DNA from: JBEKTY01 sp049515555
GTDB lineage: Bacteria; Planctomycetota; Planctomycetia; Pirellulales; Thermoguttaceae
DNA: 44,103 nt
Assembly (NCBI GenBank): GCA_049515555.1
Contig: JBEKTY010000053.1
Span: 1-44,103 of the forward strand
Direction of reading: 5' to 3'
Numbering within the stretch: position 1 is the stretch's first letter; each line of letters starts with the position of its first letter. This document shows positions 16,955 through 24,989 of this stretch, in pieces. The notes under the pieces are model-generated. The model was given only the letters and a program-made list of their open reading frames with translations, had not been told where the DNA came from and made no database searches. The translations under genes were made by a program, and so were the position numbers.

Positions 16955-17961
16955 GCATGAAGAACAATCCGCTGCCGAGACTCGATACCAGCCCGGAAAT
17001 GCGGGAAACACTGCTCCCGTTCTGCCGACTGAAGGCTGGCGAGGTATGGGAGGATACGCACGCGGGACACCGAGTCGGTTGCATTGATGCTTCGTCGTCA
17101 GACCAGGTTCGACTCTTGATGGGAGGCCGGCAGGCCGCACTGGCAATCCAAGATCCGCCTTATAACCTCGTTGCTTTCGACGCACGCCCCTTGGAGCATT
17201 TCATTGACTGGTGTGCGCGATGGGTGGAGAACACCGGTGAAGTTCTTTTGCCCGACTCGTCTTTGTACGTGTGGCTTGGCGCTGATCAAAATGACGGTTT
17301 TCAGCCGTTGCCCGACTTTATGATGATGATGCGGCGGCAACCGTTCCGCCCGCGCAGCTTCATTACGATGAGGAATCAGCGCGGCTACGGCACGCAGAAA
17401 AACTGGATGGCCGTCCGGCAGGAACTCCTTTACTATGTCAAGGGGAATCCGGCATTCAACGTGGATGCGGAGTATACCGATATTCCCAAGATTCTCCGCG
17501 GCTACTACAAGGAGGTGAACGGTCACTTGACTGAGAATCTGCAACGGAGCAAGTCCGACAATATCCGGGCGGGAAACGTTTGGGTGGATATTCAGCAGGT
17601 ATTCTATCGGATGGAGGAAAATGTTTCCGGGTGCTACGCGCAGAAACCGCTAAAGTCGATCGAACGAATCATTAGGGCCAGTTCCGACCAAGGTGATGTT
17701 GTTGTCGACTTCTTTTCGCACTCAGGAACGACCCTTCTGGGCGCGGAAATCAACATGCGGCGATGCCTCACGGCGGATATCGACCCGCTCTTCTGTGAGA
17801 TAACCATTCGTCGTCTCGAACACTTCCGCAAGACTGGCCGCACGGGTTGGCAGAACGGCCATCCCTTTGAAGAGGAATATCTCGGTTGCCGGCTGGATAG
17901 CGCCGATGACGCAAATATCGCGTCAGGCAAGGCTGATTCCGTGCAAACATCGCTTTTCTGA
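16951..17961 (+). CDS. Type II DNA methyltransferase, beta class (N6-adenine or N4-cytosine)
   Basis: The 336-residue enzyme should methylate DNA from S-adenosylmethionine. Catalytic motif IV DPPYN is at residues 68-72. The SAM-binding motif I comes near the C-terminus (DFFSHSGTTLLGAE, residues about 253-266). This order defines the beta class. DPPY is usual for adenine enzymes, but N4-cytosine activity cannot be excluded. The ATG at 16951 overlaps the gcvPA stop by four bases. A restriction endonuclease-like gene starts nine bases after this gene, with GAGGA before it. Base composition is visibly lower in GC than gcvPA and gcvPB, which suggests transfer. The recognition sequence is not readable. 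Confidence 0.88.
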   Translation: MSMKNNPLPRLDTSPEMRETLLPFCRLKAGEVWEDTHAGHRVGCIDASSSDQVRLLMGGRQAALAIQDPPYNLVAFDARPLEHFIDWCARWVENTGEVLLPDSSLYVWLGADQNDGFQPLPDFMMMMRRQPFRPRSFITMRNQRGYGTQKNWMAVRQELLYYVKGNPAFNVDAEYTDIPKILRGYYKEVNGHLTENLQRSKSDNIRAGNVWVDIQQVFYRMEENVSGCYAQKPLKSIERIIRASSDQGDVVVDFFSHSGTTLLGAEINMRRCLTADIDPLFCEITIRRLEHFRKTGRTGWQNGHPFEEEYLGCRLDSADDANIASGKADSVQTSLF

Positions 17962-17969
17962 GGACTGCC

Positions 17970-18686
17970 GTGGAGAAACTTCAAGAAGATTTGGATCGGC
18001 TGATTGCTGCCCTGCCCAATGCAGAGACGTTTCGCGCTGGCATCAAGACGCTAATTTCGGTTTATCCATTCAACGAGTACGAATACATAATCGCCGCCCT
18101 CTTGGCCGCCGATAAACTCTCGCACGACGAATACGTCGAACTGCGAGACGAGTATATTTCGCGTAATTTGTTCCTATACATCTTCGAGATAAGCGCGCCG
18201 CGAGGATTCGGAGAGGCATGGGCACAGGGCCACCTGAAGGGGCTCGTTCCAGAACTACAAAAACCCTCGAAGAAGGTGGATGCCTCCTACTCCGGTGAGT
18301 ACGACTTCTTGTTGGACGGGAAGATCAAGATCGAGGTCAAAGCGTCGCGTGCCGTTGACTTCGACAGCGATGAGCCGCTCTACGTCAAGGCGCTGGACTC
18401 AGGCTCGACCAAACGCTTTGACATGAACTTCCAGCAGGTGAAGCCCGCTTGCTGCGATGTCTTCGTGTGGATCGGCGTCTGGCGCGACGTGATCCGGTAT
18501 TGGGTGTTGGCGTCCCGAGAATTGGCGTCGAATCGGTACTACTCCGCGGGACAGCACCGTGGGAATACGGGGGAGGGGCAACTTCACCTCAAGCATGATA
18601 ACATCAGTGTGTTTTCCGTTTACGAGACGCCGCCGAACCAGTTAGCCGACGCCATTCGTAGAGCCTTCGACAGACAGAATAGGTAG
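17970..18686 (+). CDS. Putative type II restriction endonuclease, PD-(D/E)XK
   Basis: The 238-residue protein is the likely partner of the preceding methyltransferase. A nuclease core is visible as Asp112 (GEYDFLLDG) followed by Glu122-x-Lys124 (KIEVKAS), the spacing expected of a PD-(D/E)XK active site. The rest (FQQVKPACCDVFVWIGVWRDVIRYWVL) fits the central strands of such folds. No named restriction enzyme family was recognised. The start is a GTG at 17970 with GAGGA close upstream. GC content is lower than in the flanking gcv genes. It ends 40 bases before gcvPB. The assignment rests on the motif and on position next to a DNA methyltransferase. Confidence 0.72.
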   Translation: MEKLQEDLDRLIAALPNAETFRAGIKTLISVYPFNEYEYIIAALLAADKLSHDEYVELRDEYISRNLFLYIFEISAPRGFGEAWAQGHLKGLVPELQKPSKKVDASYSGEYDFLLDGKIKIEVKASRAVDFDSDEPLYVKALDSGSTKRFDMNFQQVKPACCDVFVWIGVWRDVIRYWVLASRELASNRYYSAGQHRGNTGEGQLHLKHDNISVFSVYETPPNQLADAIRRAFDRQNR

Positions 18687-18726
18687 TACCGACGAATTTT
18701 GAACTTGTTTTGGGTGTAATTGTGCT

Positions 18727-20247
18727 ATGCGAAACGCCTCGGCGACGGAATTGCTGTTCGAGCTTTCCAAGCCCGGTTGCCGCTCGGCAATGCCGCCGGC
18801 GTGCGACGTGCCGGCCCGGCCGGTGGCCGAGCTGCTGCCGGCCGCGGCGCTGGCCGCCGAGCCGCCGCCGCTGCCCGAGTTGGCCGAGCCGCAGCTCGTC
18901 CGGCATTTCGTCAATCTCTCGACGCTCAACATGTCGGTCGACGCGAACTTCTATCCGCTGGGCTCCTGCACGATGAAGTACAATCCCAAGCGGAACGAGC
19001 GGTTGGCCAGTCTGCCGGGCCTGGCCAACCTGCACCCTTACCAGCCCGAGAGTACGCTCCAGGGGCTGCTGGAGCTGCTGTATCACGCGCAGCAGATGCT
19101 GGCTGAGATCGCGGGCCTGCCGGCGGTATCGCTGCAACCGGCGGCGGGGGCCCAAGGCGAGCTGACCGCCCTGCTGGTCGCCGCCGCCTATTTCCGCGAC
19201 CGCCGGCGGGGACTGTCCCAATTTTCGTCCGACGAAAATGGGACTGTCCCCTTGAAGGCGGAAGATGGACGCCGGCGCTCGATCGTCCTCATTCCCGACG
19301 GGGCGCACGGCACCAACCCGGCCAGCGCATCAATGGCCGGCTTCCAGACCGTGCCGGTCCGCAGCACGCGCGAGGGGTTCGTGGACATGGCCGACCTGGC
19401 GGCCCGGCTGGACAACCGCCTGGCCGTGCTCATGATCACCAATCCCAACACGCTGGGCCTGTTCGAGCCTCACATGGCCGAGATTGCCGGCCGGGTGCAT
19501 GCGGCGGGCGGACTGGTTTATCTGGACGGGGCCAACCTGAACGCGATCCTGGGCATTACGCGGCCCGGCGATTTCGGGGCCGACCTGATGCACTTCAACC
19601 CGCACAAGACGTTCAGCGGCCCGCACGGCGGCGGCGGACCGGGGGCCGGCCCCATCGCCGCCTGCGCCGCGCTGGCCCCCTACCTGCCCACGCCCATCGT
19701 CGTCCGCGGCGGGCAAGGCTTCCGCCTGGACCACGAGCGCCCCCGCTCGATCGGCCGCGTGCGGAGCTTCTTCGGCAACACGGGCGTGCTGGTGCGGATG
19801 TACTGCTACCTGCTGACGCACGGGCCCGACGGTTTGCGTCGCGTAGCCCAGCAGGCCGTGCTCAATGCCAACTATCTGCTGAGCCGCATCGGCGGGCTGC
19901 TGAGCGTTCCGCAGGGCGACCGCGCGATGCACGAGTTCGTGGCCTCGGCGGCCAGGCTCAAGGCCGAGCGGGGCATCTCGGCCATGGACCTGGCCAAGCG
20001 GCTCTTGGATTACGGCTTCCACGCCCCCACGGTGTACTTTCCCCTGATCGTCAAAGAGGCGATGATGATCGAGCCCACGGAGACGGAGAGCAAGGCCACG
20101 CTGGACGCCTTCGCCGACGCCCTGGCGAGCATCCTCGAGGAGCCGGCCGAGCAATTGCACCAGGCCCCGCTGACCACGGCGGTCAGCCGGCCCGATGAAG
20201 TTCGCGCCGCCCGGCAACCGGTGCTGAAGTGGACGCCGCCGCCATGA
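18727..20247 (+). CDS. gcvPB: Glycine dehydrogenase (decarboxylating) subunit 2, with repeat-encoded insert
   Basis: The 506-residue PLP-dependent subunit of glycine decarboxylase. Family motifs are present: NMSVDANFYPLGSCTMKYNP, LQPAAGAQGELTALL, PDGAHGTNPASASMAGF, and the PLP-binding Lys in HFNPHKTFSGPHGGGGPG. Between AAYFRDR and RSIVLIPDGAHG there is an insert of about 20 residues (RRGLSQFSSDENGTVPLKAE) not expected in the family. It is encoded by the 44-bp palindrome at 19208-19251. The core motifs on both sides are intact, so the enzyme is probably functional. The stop overlaps the start of the next gene (ATGA). Start: ATG at 18727. Confidence 0.95.
   Translation: MRNASATELLFELSKPGCRSAMPPACDVPARPVAELLPAAALAAEPPPLPELAEPQLVRHFVNLSTLNMSVDANFYPLGSCTMKYNPKRNERLASLPGLANLHPYQPESTLQGLLELLYHAQQMLAEIAGLPAVSLQPAAGAQGELTALLVAAAYFRDRRRGLSQFSSDENGTVPLKAEDGRRRSIVLIPDGAHGTNPASASMAGFQTVPVRSTREGFVDMADLAARLDNRLAVLMITNPNTLGLFEPHMAEIAGRVHAAGGLVYLDGANLNAILGITRPGDFGADLMHFNPHKTFSGPHGGGGPGAGPIAACAALAPYLPTPIVVRGGQGFRLDHERPRSIGRVRSFFGNTGVLVRMYCYLLTHGPDGLRRVAQQAVLNANYLLSRIGGLLSVPQGDRAMHEFVASAARLKAERGISAMDLAKRLLDYGFHAPTVYFPLIVKEAMMIEPTETESKATLDAFADALASILEEPAEQLHQAPLTTAVSRPDEVRAARQPVLKWTPPP
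19208..19251 (+). repeat. 44-bp nested palindrome, copy 1 (inside gcvPB)
   Basis: Two GGGACTGTCCC boxes (each nearly its own inverse) flank AATTTTCGTCC and GACGAAAAT, which pair with each other. It is translated within gcvPB as GLSQFSSDENGTVP. The other copies are at 34644-34704 (in the ResB-CcsA gene, same reading frame and orientation relative to the gene) and 37861-37904 (between two genes). Reading the core on both strands, none of the six frames contains a stop codon. Confidence 0.85.
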
Positions 20248-21005
20248 CCGGGCTTGGGCAGTGCCGATTGCTGCGCGACCCGCCCGGCGGCGGAGCGTGG
20301 AACATGGCCGTCGACGAAGTCCTGCTGGAGCGGGCGGCCGCCGAGCAGCTCGCCTCCTGGCGCTTCTACGCCTGGCGCGAGCCGACGCTCTCGCTGGGCT
20401 ACTTTCAAAGCTACGCCGACCGCGGGCAACACGCCGCCAGCGGCAGTTGCCCCGTCGTCCGGCGATTGACCGGCGGCGGCGCGATCCTGCACGATGCCGA
20501 GCTGACCTATAGCGTGGCCCTGCCGGCTGAGCACCCCCTGGCCGCACGCCGCGAGCGGCTCTACGGAACCGTTCACGCCGCGCTGGTCGAGGCCCTCGGC
20601 GCGCTGGGCATTGCCGCCGGGTTGTGCCAGGGCGCGGGCCGGCAGCCCGAGCCGTTCCTGTGCTTCCAGCGCCGCGCGCCCGGCGACGTGCTCGTCGAAG
20701 GCGTGAAGATCGCCGGCAGTGCCCAACGGCGGCTCAGGCGGGCCGTCCTCCAGCACGGCAGCCTGCTGTTGCGCCGCTCGCCGGCCGCCCCCGAGCTCCC
20801 GGGCCTGGAGGACCTCGCCGGAGGCCCGCTGGCCGATACCCTGACCGGCCGTTGGCTGGACCGCCTGACCGGCCGCCTGGCCGCCGGCTGGGCGGTGGAC
20901 CGGCTTCGGCCGGACGAGCTGCAGCGGGCGGCCCTGCTGGCGGCCGACCGCTACAATGCTGCCTCCTGGACCCAGCGGCAAAGGGGGCGCGTACATTCCG
21001 CCTGA
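20244..21005 (+). CDS. lipM: Lipoate/octanoate transferase, LipM-like
   Basis: The 253-residue protein belongs to the biotin/lipoate A/B ligase fold. The opening DPPGGGAWNMAVDE and the motif RRLTGGGAILHDAELTYS are diagnostic. A Cys in LCFQRRAPGDVLVEGVKIAGSAQRR lies where the catalytic Cys of LipM octanoyltransferases is found, which favours transfer of octanoyl from acyl carrier protein over ATP-dependent ligation. The likely acceptor is the GcvH protein of the glycine cleavage system, whose gene is not in the window. The ATG at 20244 overlaps the gcvPB stop. A long-loop AAGGCC/GGCCTT pair followed by a T-run (21005-21050) might terminate the operon. The choice between LipM and LplA is an inference from the Cys. 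Confidence 0.82.
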   Translation: MTGLGQCRLLRDPPGGGAWNMAVDEVLLERAAAEQLASWRFYAWREPTLSLGYFQSYADRGQHAASGSCPVVRRLTGGGAILHDAELTYSVALPAEHPLAARRERLYGTVHAALVEALGALGIAAGLCQGAGRQPEPFLCFQRRAPGDVLVEGVKIAGSAQRRLRRAVLQHGSLLLRRSPAAPELPGLEDLAGGPLADTLTGRWLDRLTGRLAAGWAVDRLRPDELQRAALLAADRYNAASWTQRQRGRVHSA

Positions 21006-21050
21006 AGGCCCCCGGAACATGCTTCTAACAAAATGCACCTGGCCTTTTTT
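21005..21050 (+). terminator. Possible terminator after the gcv operon
   Basis: AAGGCC (21005-21010) and GGCCTT (21041-21046) can pair, and TTTTTT follows. The loop is about 30 bases long, which weakens the case. Confidence 0.3.
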
Positions 21051-21155
21051 ATGCTCGGCATGGTTTGAAATGAGCCGAAACCAAACAATAGGGAAGGCGT
21101 CGTATCATTTCCGGCCGTTCACAATATGCCTCCCGGACGGGGGTCAAGAAAGCCT

Positions 21156-21184
21156 TTGACTTGGCCGATGCTTCTTGATACATT
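21156..21184 (+). promoter_or_regulatory. Sigma-70-like promoter for the FHA protein gene
   Basis: TTGACT (21156-21161) and TACATT (21179-21184) are 17 bases apart. The ATG of the FHA gene is 23 bases further. A short leader and a GTGAGG site fit this. Confidence 0.45.
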
Positions 21185-21206
21185 GGATCGTGGTGAGGGT
21201 TGCACC

Positions 21207-21899
21207 ATGGACGTAAAACTGATCGTCGTCGGCGGAAAGAACGCGGGACAGAAGATCCCCGTTGCCGGGCCGAAGTTCCTCATCGGCCGGGCCGAGGACT
21301 GCCAGCTCCGGCCCCGCAGCGATTTGGTCAGCCGCCATCACTGCGTCCTCTTGCTGGAGCAAGGTTCCGTCGCCGTCCGCGATCTGGGCAGCAAGAACGG
21401 GACGCTGGTCAACGACGAAGAGATCAAATCGCAGCGCGAGCTCAAGGCGGGCGATCACCTCAAAGTCGGCGCGTTGGAATTCGAGGTGGCACTGTCCGTG
21501 GAGCTGTCGGGCAAGAAGAAGCCCAAGGTGCGCAACGTTCAGGAGGCCGCGCGGCGGACCATCGAGTCGGCCGGCGGCAAAGATCAAATCGATCTGGACG
21601 TGACGCAATGGCTGGCCGATGACGACGACGAAACCCCCACTCCCGGCCACTTGCACGACACGAGTGCCCAGACCGTCAACCGGCCGGCTCAGAAGAGCGC
21701 TCCGGCCGCCGAGCCGACTAAAAAGACCGCGCCCGCCGTGGGGCCCGCGGCCGCAACGTCGGCCGGTGCGCCGGCCGAGACGGCCTCCGAGCGCCGGACC
21801 GACCCGATGGACCGCGACGAGGCCCCTCCACCCACGGCCGCCAGCAGCCGGGCGGCGGCCAACGACATGCTCAAACAGTTCTTCCATCGCAAACCGTGA
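21207..21899 (+). CDS. FHA domain protein
   Basis: The 230-residue protein starts with an FHA domain, which binds phosphothreonine peptides made by Ser/Thr kinases. Residues about 1-105 contain GRAEDCQLR, SDLVSRHHCVL, VRDLGSKNGTLVN and the strand KVGALEFEV, covering the Arg, Ser, His and Asn of the phosphopeptide site. From about residue 125 the sequence is acidic, then Pro/Ala-rich and probably unstructured. It ends ANDMLKQFFHRKP. The ATG at 21207 gives a start directly at the domain. An upstream extension to 21126 is not needed. Its stop overlaps the next start (GTGA), so the two genes are coupled. The partner kinase is not in the window. Confidence 0.88.
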   Translation: MDVKLIVVGGKNAGQKIPVAGPKFLIGRAEDCQLRPRSDLVSRHHCVLLLEQGSVAVRDLGSKNGTLVNDEEIKSQRELKAGDHLKVGALEFEVALSVELSGKKKPKVRNVQEAARRTIESAGGKDQIDLDVTQWLADDDDETPTPGHLHDTSAQTVNRPAQKSAPAAEPTKKTAPAVGPAAATSAGAPAETASERRTDPMDRDEAPPPTAASSRAAANDMLKQFFHRKP

Positions 21900-22153
21900 C
21901 ACCTTCCAAGCCAAGCCGCAAGTGGGCCGCACTCTTGGGCGTGGCCTTCGATCACGCCGACGGGCACACCCGCTTGACCCGCGGCGATAACTTCCTCCTG
22001 CTGGGCGGCAGTCACAAGACCCATGCCGTCATGCAGGAAACCGCCCTGAAGATCAACGAGCACCTCGATCGCTGCGGGAAGCGGCTGGAAGACGCCTCCG
22101 CCGAGGAGCTGCGAGACATCTGCCAGGACGTCTACCGCTCGGCCCGCGAATAG
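21896..22153 (+). CDS. Small unknown protein coupled to the FHA gene
   Basis: The 85-residue product has no recognised domain. It begins at a GTG that overlaps the FHA stop by four bases. It is mixed basic and acidic, with GVAFDHADGHTRLTRGDNFLLLGGSHKTHAVMQETALKINEHL in its first half and helical segments to the end (EELRDICQDVYRSARE). No signal or membrane segment is seen. The overlap and spacing suggest it works with, or is made together with, the FHA protein. Confidence 0.65.
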   Translation: MTPSKPSRKWAALLGVAFDHADGHTRLTRGDNFLLLGGSHKTHAVMQETALKINEHLDRCGKRLEDASAEELRDICQDVYRSARE

Positions 22154-22181
22154 GCCTGGCGGGGCTTCCAGACCGCAACAC

Positions 22182-22294
22182 AAGTTCGGCGCGGGTCTCC
22201 CGACCCCGCCGCGGATGGGACCGAAGGTCTCCGGGGTTCGGCAGACCTTCTTCGGTCGGCGGCGTGGCTCGGTCGGAGACCGGCCACAGCGCGG
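22182..22294. repeat. GC-rich repeat with GTGGC-GGTC palindrome, copy 2
   Basis: It is almost the same as the repeat at 1308-1444: TTCGGCGCGGGTCTCCC, GACCGAAGGTCTCCGGGG, then GTGGCTCGGTCGGAGACCG ending in GGCCACA. It carries one palindrome unit instead of two. It lies between two genes and no protein is predicted from it. Confidence 0.75.
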
Positions 22295-22490
22295 GAGGGA
22301 GCCATGCCGTGACCGCCGCAATCGACAACTTTTCCCCACGCCGTGGATCGCCCGGGGCGGTTTGCGCTCCAGGCGGAGTCGCTGCCGGCAAGCGAGAATT
22401 CCGCGGCCCCGGGCCTGTCGCTATCCGCGGCCGGCGCGCCGGCTCTGGCTGTCTGCCGCAGCCATGCTAGAATCGGAATTGCCCTTTTCC

Positions 22491-22559
22491 AGCCAGCCGA
22501 AAGGACTTTTTTCAGGCGGCCGAAGGGGTTCTTCCAGCCAGCCGAAAGGATTTTTTGCG
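22491..22559. repeat. Tandem repeats carrying AAAGGA / AAGGGG before a gene
   Basis: About three imperfect units, CCAGCCGAAAGGACTTTTTT, then GGCGGCCGAAGGGGTTCTT, then CCAGCCGAAAGGATTTTTT, lie directly upstream of the ATG at 22560. The last AAAGGA is placed like a ribosome binding site. Confidence 0.6.
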
Positions 22560-23372
22560 ATGGACGGACCATTTCCGGCCGCTGCAACACTGCCCCAGGA
22601 CCAAAGCCCGGCGATCGAGGCCACCTCCGGCGAGTACCTCGGCCGTTGGAACCGCTTGGTAAGCCAGACCAACTGGGAGAAAGGCCGGATCATTTGCCAA
22701 TGGCGGGGGGCCTTGGTGGCGGCCGCCGCCGGGGGCGGCAGTTACACGGATGAGGCCTGGAGCCGTCGGGTGGGCAACGTCAGCCCGCAGCACGTCGGCC
22801 GGCTGCGGCGGGTCTACCAGCGCTTCGGCGCGACGCAGGACGCATACCACGGCCTGTATTGGAGCCACTTCCAGACGGCTTTGGACTGGGACGACGCCGA
22901 GATGTGGCTGGAAGGGGCGGTGCAGAACCAGTGGTCGGTGGCCGAGATGCAAGTGGAGCGGGCCCGCACGCTCGGGACGCTGGACGAGCCGGGCGGCTGC
23001 GCTCCGCCACCCGCCGAGATGGACGAGGACGCTCCGCCGGGGGCGGAGTCGGCGTCGGCAACGATCTCCGGCTCGCTGGCCGAGGCCCACGAGGCCGAAA
23101 GTGCGGACGACGCCGCGCCGGCCCGGCAGGATGATCTCGCGCCGGACCTCGTCGCAGAAGAGGCCGACTTCTGCCCCGCTGCGGCGGCCGCGCCCCTGGC
23201 CCCGCTGGAGAATCTGCCGCCGCTGCCCGACGACGTCCGCGACGCCTTCGAGGCCTTCAAGCTGGCGATTATTCGCCACCGGCTGGCGGGCTGGCAGGCG
23301 GTCTCGCTGGCCGACCTGCTCGTGGCCCTGGAGGCCCTGCGGCAATTGGCCGCGGCCCCCGGGCAGGCGTAG
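22560..23372 (+). CDS. Unknown protein, conserved-looking helical N-terminus
   Basis: The 270-residue product is not recognised. The N-terminal part (GEYLGRWNRLVSQTNWEKG ... ICQWRGALVAA) and WSRRVGNVSPQHVGRLRRV look helical and may bind nucleic acid or protein. The middle is rich in Glu, Asp, Ala and Pro (residues about 140-215) and probably unstructured. The last third is helical again (DDVRDAFEAFKLAIIRHRL). No signal peptide or membrane segment is seen. The start at ATG 22560 is supported by AAAGGA 9 bases upstream. An in-frame extension to 22215 runs through repeat DNA. Confidence 0.65.
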   Translation: MDGPFPAAATLPQDQSPAIEATSGEYLGRWNRLVSQTNWEKGRIICQWRGALVAAAAGGGSYTDEAWSRRVGNVSPQHVGRLRRVYQRFGATQDAYHGLYWSHFQTALDWDDAEMWLEGAVQNQWSVAEMQVERARTLGTLDEPGGCAPPPAEMDEDAPPGAESASATISGSLAEAHEAESADDAAPARQDDLAPDLVAEEADFCPAAAAAPLAPLENLPPLPDDVRDAFEAFKLAIIRHRLAGWQAVSLADLLVALEALRQLAAAPGQA

Positions 23373-23420
23373 CGCGAGGAGCCCTCGCACATCGCCCTGG
23401 CCCGAATTATTCACCAAACG

Positions 23421-23499
23421 TTCGTAGTGACCGCATTCATGCGGTCTTTGACCTGTTCACACTCTCCAGACCCGATAAATCAAATCGGGTCACTACGAA
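23421..23499. repeat. TTCGTAGTGACC element, copy 1
   Basis: The ends TTCGTAGTGACC and GGTCACTACGAA are perfect 12-base inverted repeats. Inside are two further hairpins: CCGCATTCATGCGG, and CCCGATAAATC with a 5-base insertion before ATCGGG. The second copy (38477-38550) is inverted and lacks the insertion. Flanking TTCACCAA[AT]CG is shared too. The element lies between two genes, 8 bases before the -35 of the GntR promoter. It looks like a miniature mobile element. Confidence 0.75.
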
Positions 23500-23507
23500 A
23501 ACACCTC

Positions 23508-23536
23508 TTGACTTCTCTGCTCAACTGTGCTATGAC
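23508..23536 (+). promoter_or_regulatory. Promoter of the GntR-ABC operon
   Basis: TTGACT (23508-23513) and TATGAC (23531-23536) are spaced by 17 bases. The operator palindrome covers the -10 and reaches 13 bases past it. Confidence 0.5.
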
Positions 23537-23549
23537 TATTAGTACAGTT
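23523..23549. promoter_or_regulatory. Candidate GntR (YtrA-type) operator
   Basis: A 27-base dyad, AACTGTGCTATGA..TATTAGTACAGTT, has 10 of 13 pairs matching around a central C at 23536. It overlaps the -10 of the promoter and starts 40 bases before the GntR ATG. Placement and symmetry suit autorepression. Confidence 0.6.
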
Positions 23550-23562
23550 CTGCGAGGTGCCC

Positions 23563-23967
23563 ATGGAGTTCCGCATCGACCCCGGCAGCCGGCTGCCCAT
23601 CTACCGGCAGTTGACGCAGCAGCTTCGGGAGGCCGTGGCCCGCGGGCGGCTGCAGCCCGAGGACCGCCTGCCCTCGGTCCGCGACCTGTCGCGGACATTG
23701 GTCGTCAATCCCAACACGATCGCCCGGGTGTATACGGAACTGGAACGGGAAGGGATTCTCAACACCCGTCCCGGGCTGGGGGTGTTCGTCGCCCGGCCCA
23801 AGGCGGAGCTAACAAAGAAAGTGCGCAAGGAACGTCTGGAAGAGTTGCTGGACCACTTCCTCACCGAGGCCGTGCATCTGGGGTTCGGCGCCGACGAGGT
23901 CGTGGCCCTGGTCGGCCAGCAGGTCAAACACTTCCAGTGGCAATCCGACAATCCAGCATCGCGCTAG
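23563..23967 (+). CDS. GntR family transcriptional regulator, YtrA subfamily
   Basis: The 134-residue protein is a winged helix-turn-helix repressor with a short C-terminal tail, the layout of the YtrA subfamily. The DNA-binding part holds PIYRQLTQQLREAVARGRL, DRLPSVRDLSRTLVVNPNT and YTELEREGILNTRPGLGVFV. YtrA regulators usually control adjacent ABC transporters, and the ABC ATPase gene follows two bases after the stop. The ATG at 23563 has GAGG upstream. A GTG six bases earlier is less likely. The operator at 23523-23549 fits autoregulation. The inducer is unknown. Confidence 0.9.
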   Translation: MEFRIDPGSRLPIYRQLTQQLREAVARGRLQPEDRLPSVRDLSRTLVVNPNTIARVYTELEREGILNTRPGLGVFVARPKAELTKKVRKERLEELLDHFLTEAVHLGFGADEVVALVGQQVKHFQWQSDNPASR

Positions 23968-23969
23968 AA

Positions 23970-24989
23970 ATGGGGTCCTCCGCCATGCCCGCCACGTCCG
24001 ACGTGCCCGACATGCCCACTAGGTCCACTATGCCGGCCATGCCGGACATGATTGTCACGCATGGCTTGACGAAGTATTACGGCCGGCGCCGGGTGGTGGA
24101 TTCGCTCGACTTGCGGGTCGCGCAGGGCACGGTGTACGGCCTGCTGGGACGCAACGGCGCGGGGAAAACGACCATCATTAAGATGCTGCTGGGAATGGTG
24201 CATCCGAGCTGCGGCCGGGCCGAGGTGTTCGGCGAGCAGTCGCTCGCGCTCCGCCCGGCGACGCGGGCGAGGATCGCCTATCTGGCCGAGGGCCATCCGC
24301 TGTACCGCTGGATGTCGGTCGCCGACGCCGTGCGTTTCACCCGCGCCTTCTATCCCCGTTGGGACGACTGGCTGCTGGAGCAGATCCTCGACCACTTCGA
24401 GCTTTCGCCGCGGGCGAAGATCCGCCGGCTTTCCAACGGCCAACGGGCCCAGGTCTCGCTGGCCCTGGCCGTGGCCGCCGACCCGGAACTGCTGATCCTC
24501 GACGATCCGACGCTCGGGCTGGATACCGTCGTCCGCCGCGACTTCCTGGAGTCGCTGATCCAGATCATTCAGCGCCGCGGCCGCACGATCCTCTTCAGCT
24601 CGCACATCCTGGGCGACGTGGAGCGGGTGGCCGACCGCATCGGGATCCTCGTCGACGGGGTCCTGCGGGTCGATTGTCCCACGGACTATTTCAAGGCCAC
24701 CATCCGCAAGGTGGTCCTGGAATTCGACCGGGTCCCGCCGGAATTCCCGGCCTGCCCGGGCCTGGTTAGCTGCCGCCAGGTGGGCACCAGTCGCGAGGTG
24801 GTCATCGTGGGCTACGGCGACGAGCATCGCCGCGCGGCCGAATCGCTCAATCCCCGCGCGATGGACGTCGTCGAGCTGAACCTGGAAGACGCCTTTATCG
24901 AATACACCCGCGGTCCGCGCCGCGCACTGCCGATCTTTACGGGAGAAGCATCCGATGCTGAAAGCCCTGCTGTACAAGGAGTTGCGTGA
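23970..24989 (+). CDS. ABC transporter ATP-binding protein
   Basis: The 339-residue ATPase should drive export or other work through the adjacent membrane protein. Motifs: Walker A GRNGAGKTT, a Q-loop-like region, the signature-like LSNGQRAQVSLALA (degenerate LSGGQ), Walker B LLILDDPTLGLD, and the H loop SSHIL. The first 25 residues, rich in Met, Pro, Ala and Ser, are unusual. A later ATG at 23985 could be the real start. It overlaps the permease gene by 35 bases. The substrate is not known. YtrA-controlled systems of this type are often linked to cell envelope stress or antibiotic response. Confidence 0.9.
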   Translation: MGSSAMPATSDVPDMPTRSTMPAMPDMIVTHGLTKYYGRRRVVDSLDLRVAQGTVYGLLGRNGAGKTTIIKMLLGMVHPSCGRAEVFGEQSLALRPATRARIAYLAEGHPLYRWMSVADAVRFTRAFYPRWDDWLLEQILDHFELSPRAKIRRLSNGQRAQVSLALAVAADPELLILDDPTLGLDTVVRRDFLESLIQIIQRRGRTILFSSHILGDVERVADRIGILVDGVLRVDCPTDYFKATIRKVVLEFDRVPPEFPACPGLVSCRQVGTSREVVIVGYGDEHRRAAESLNPRAMDVVELNLEDAFIEYTRGPRRALPIFTGEASDAESPAVQGVA

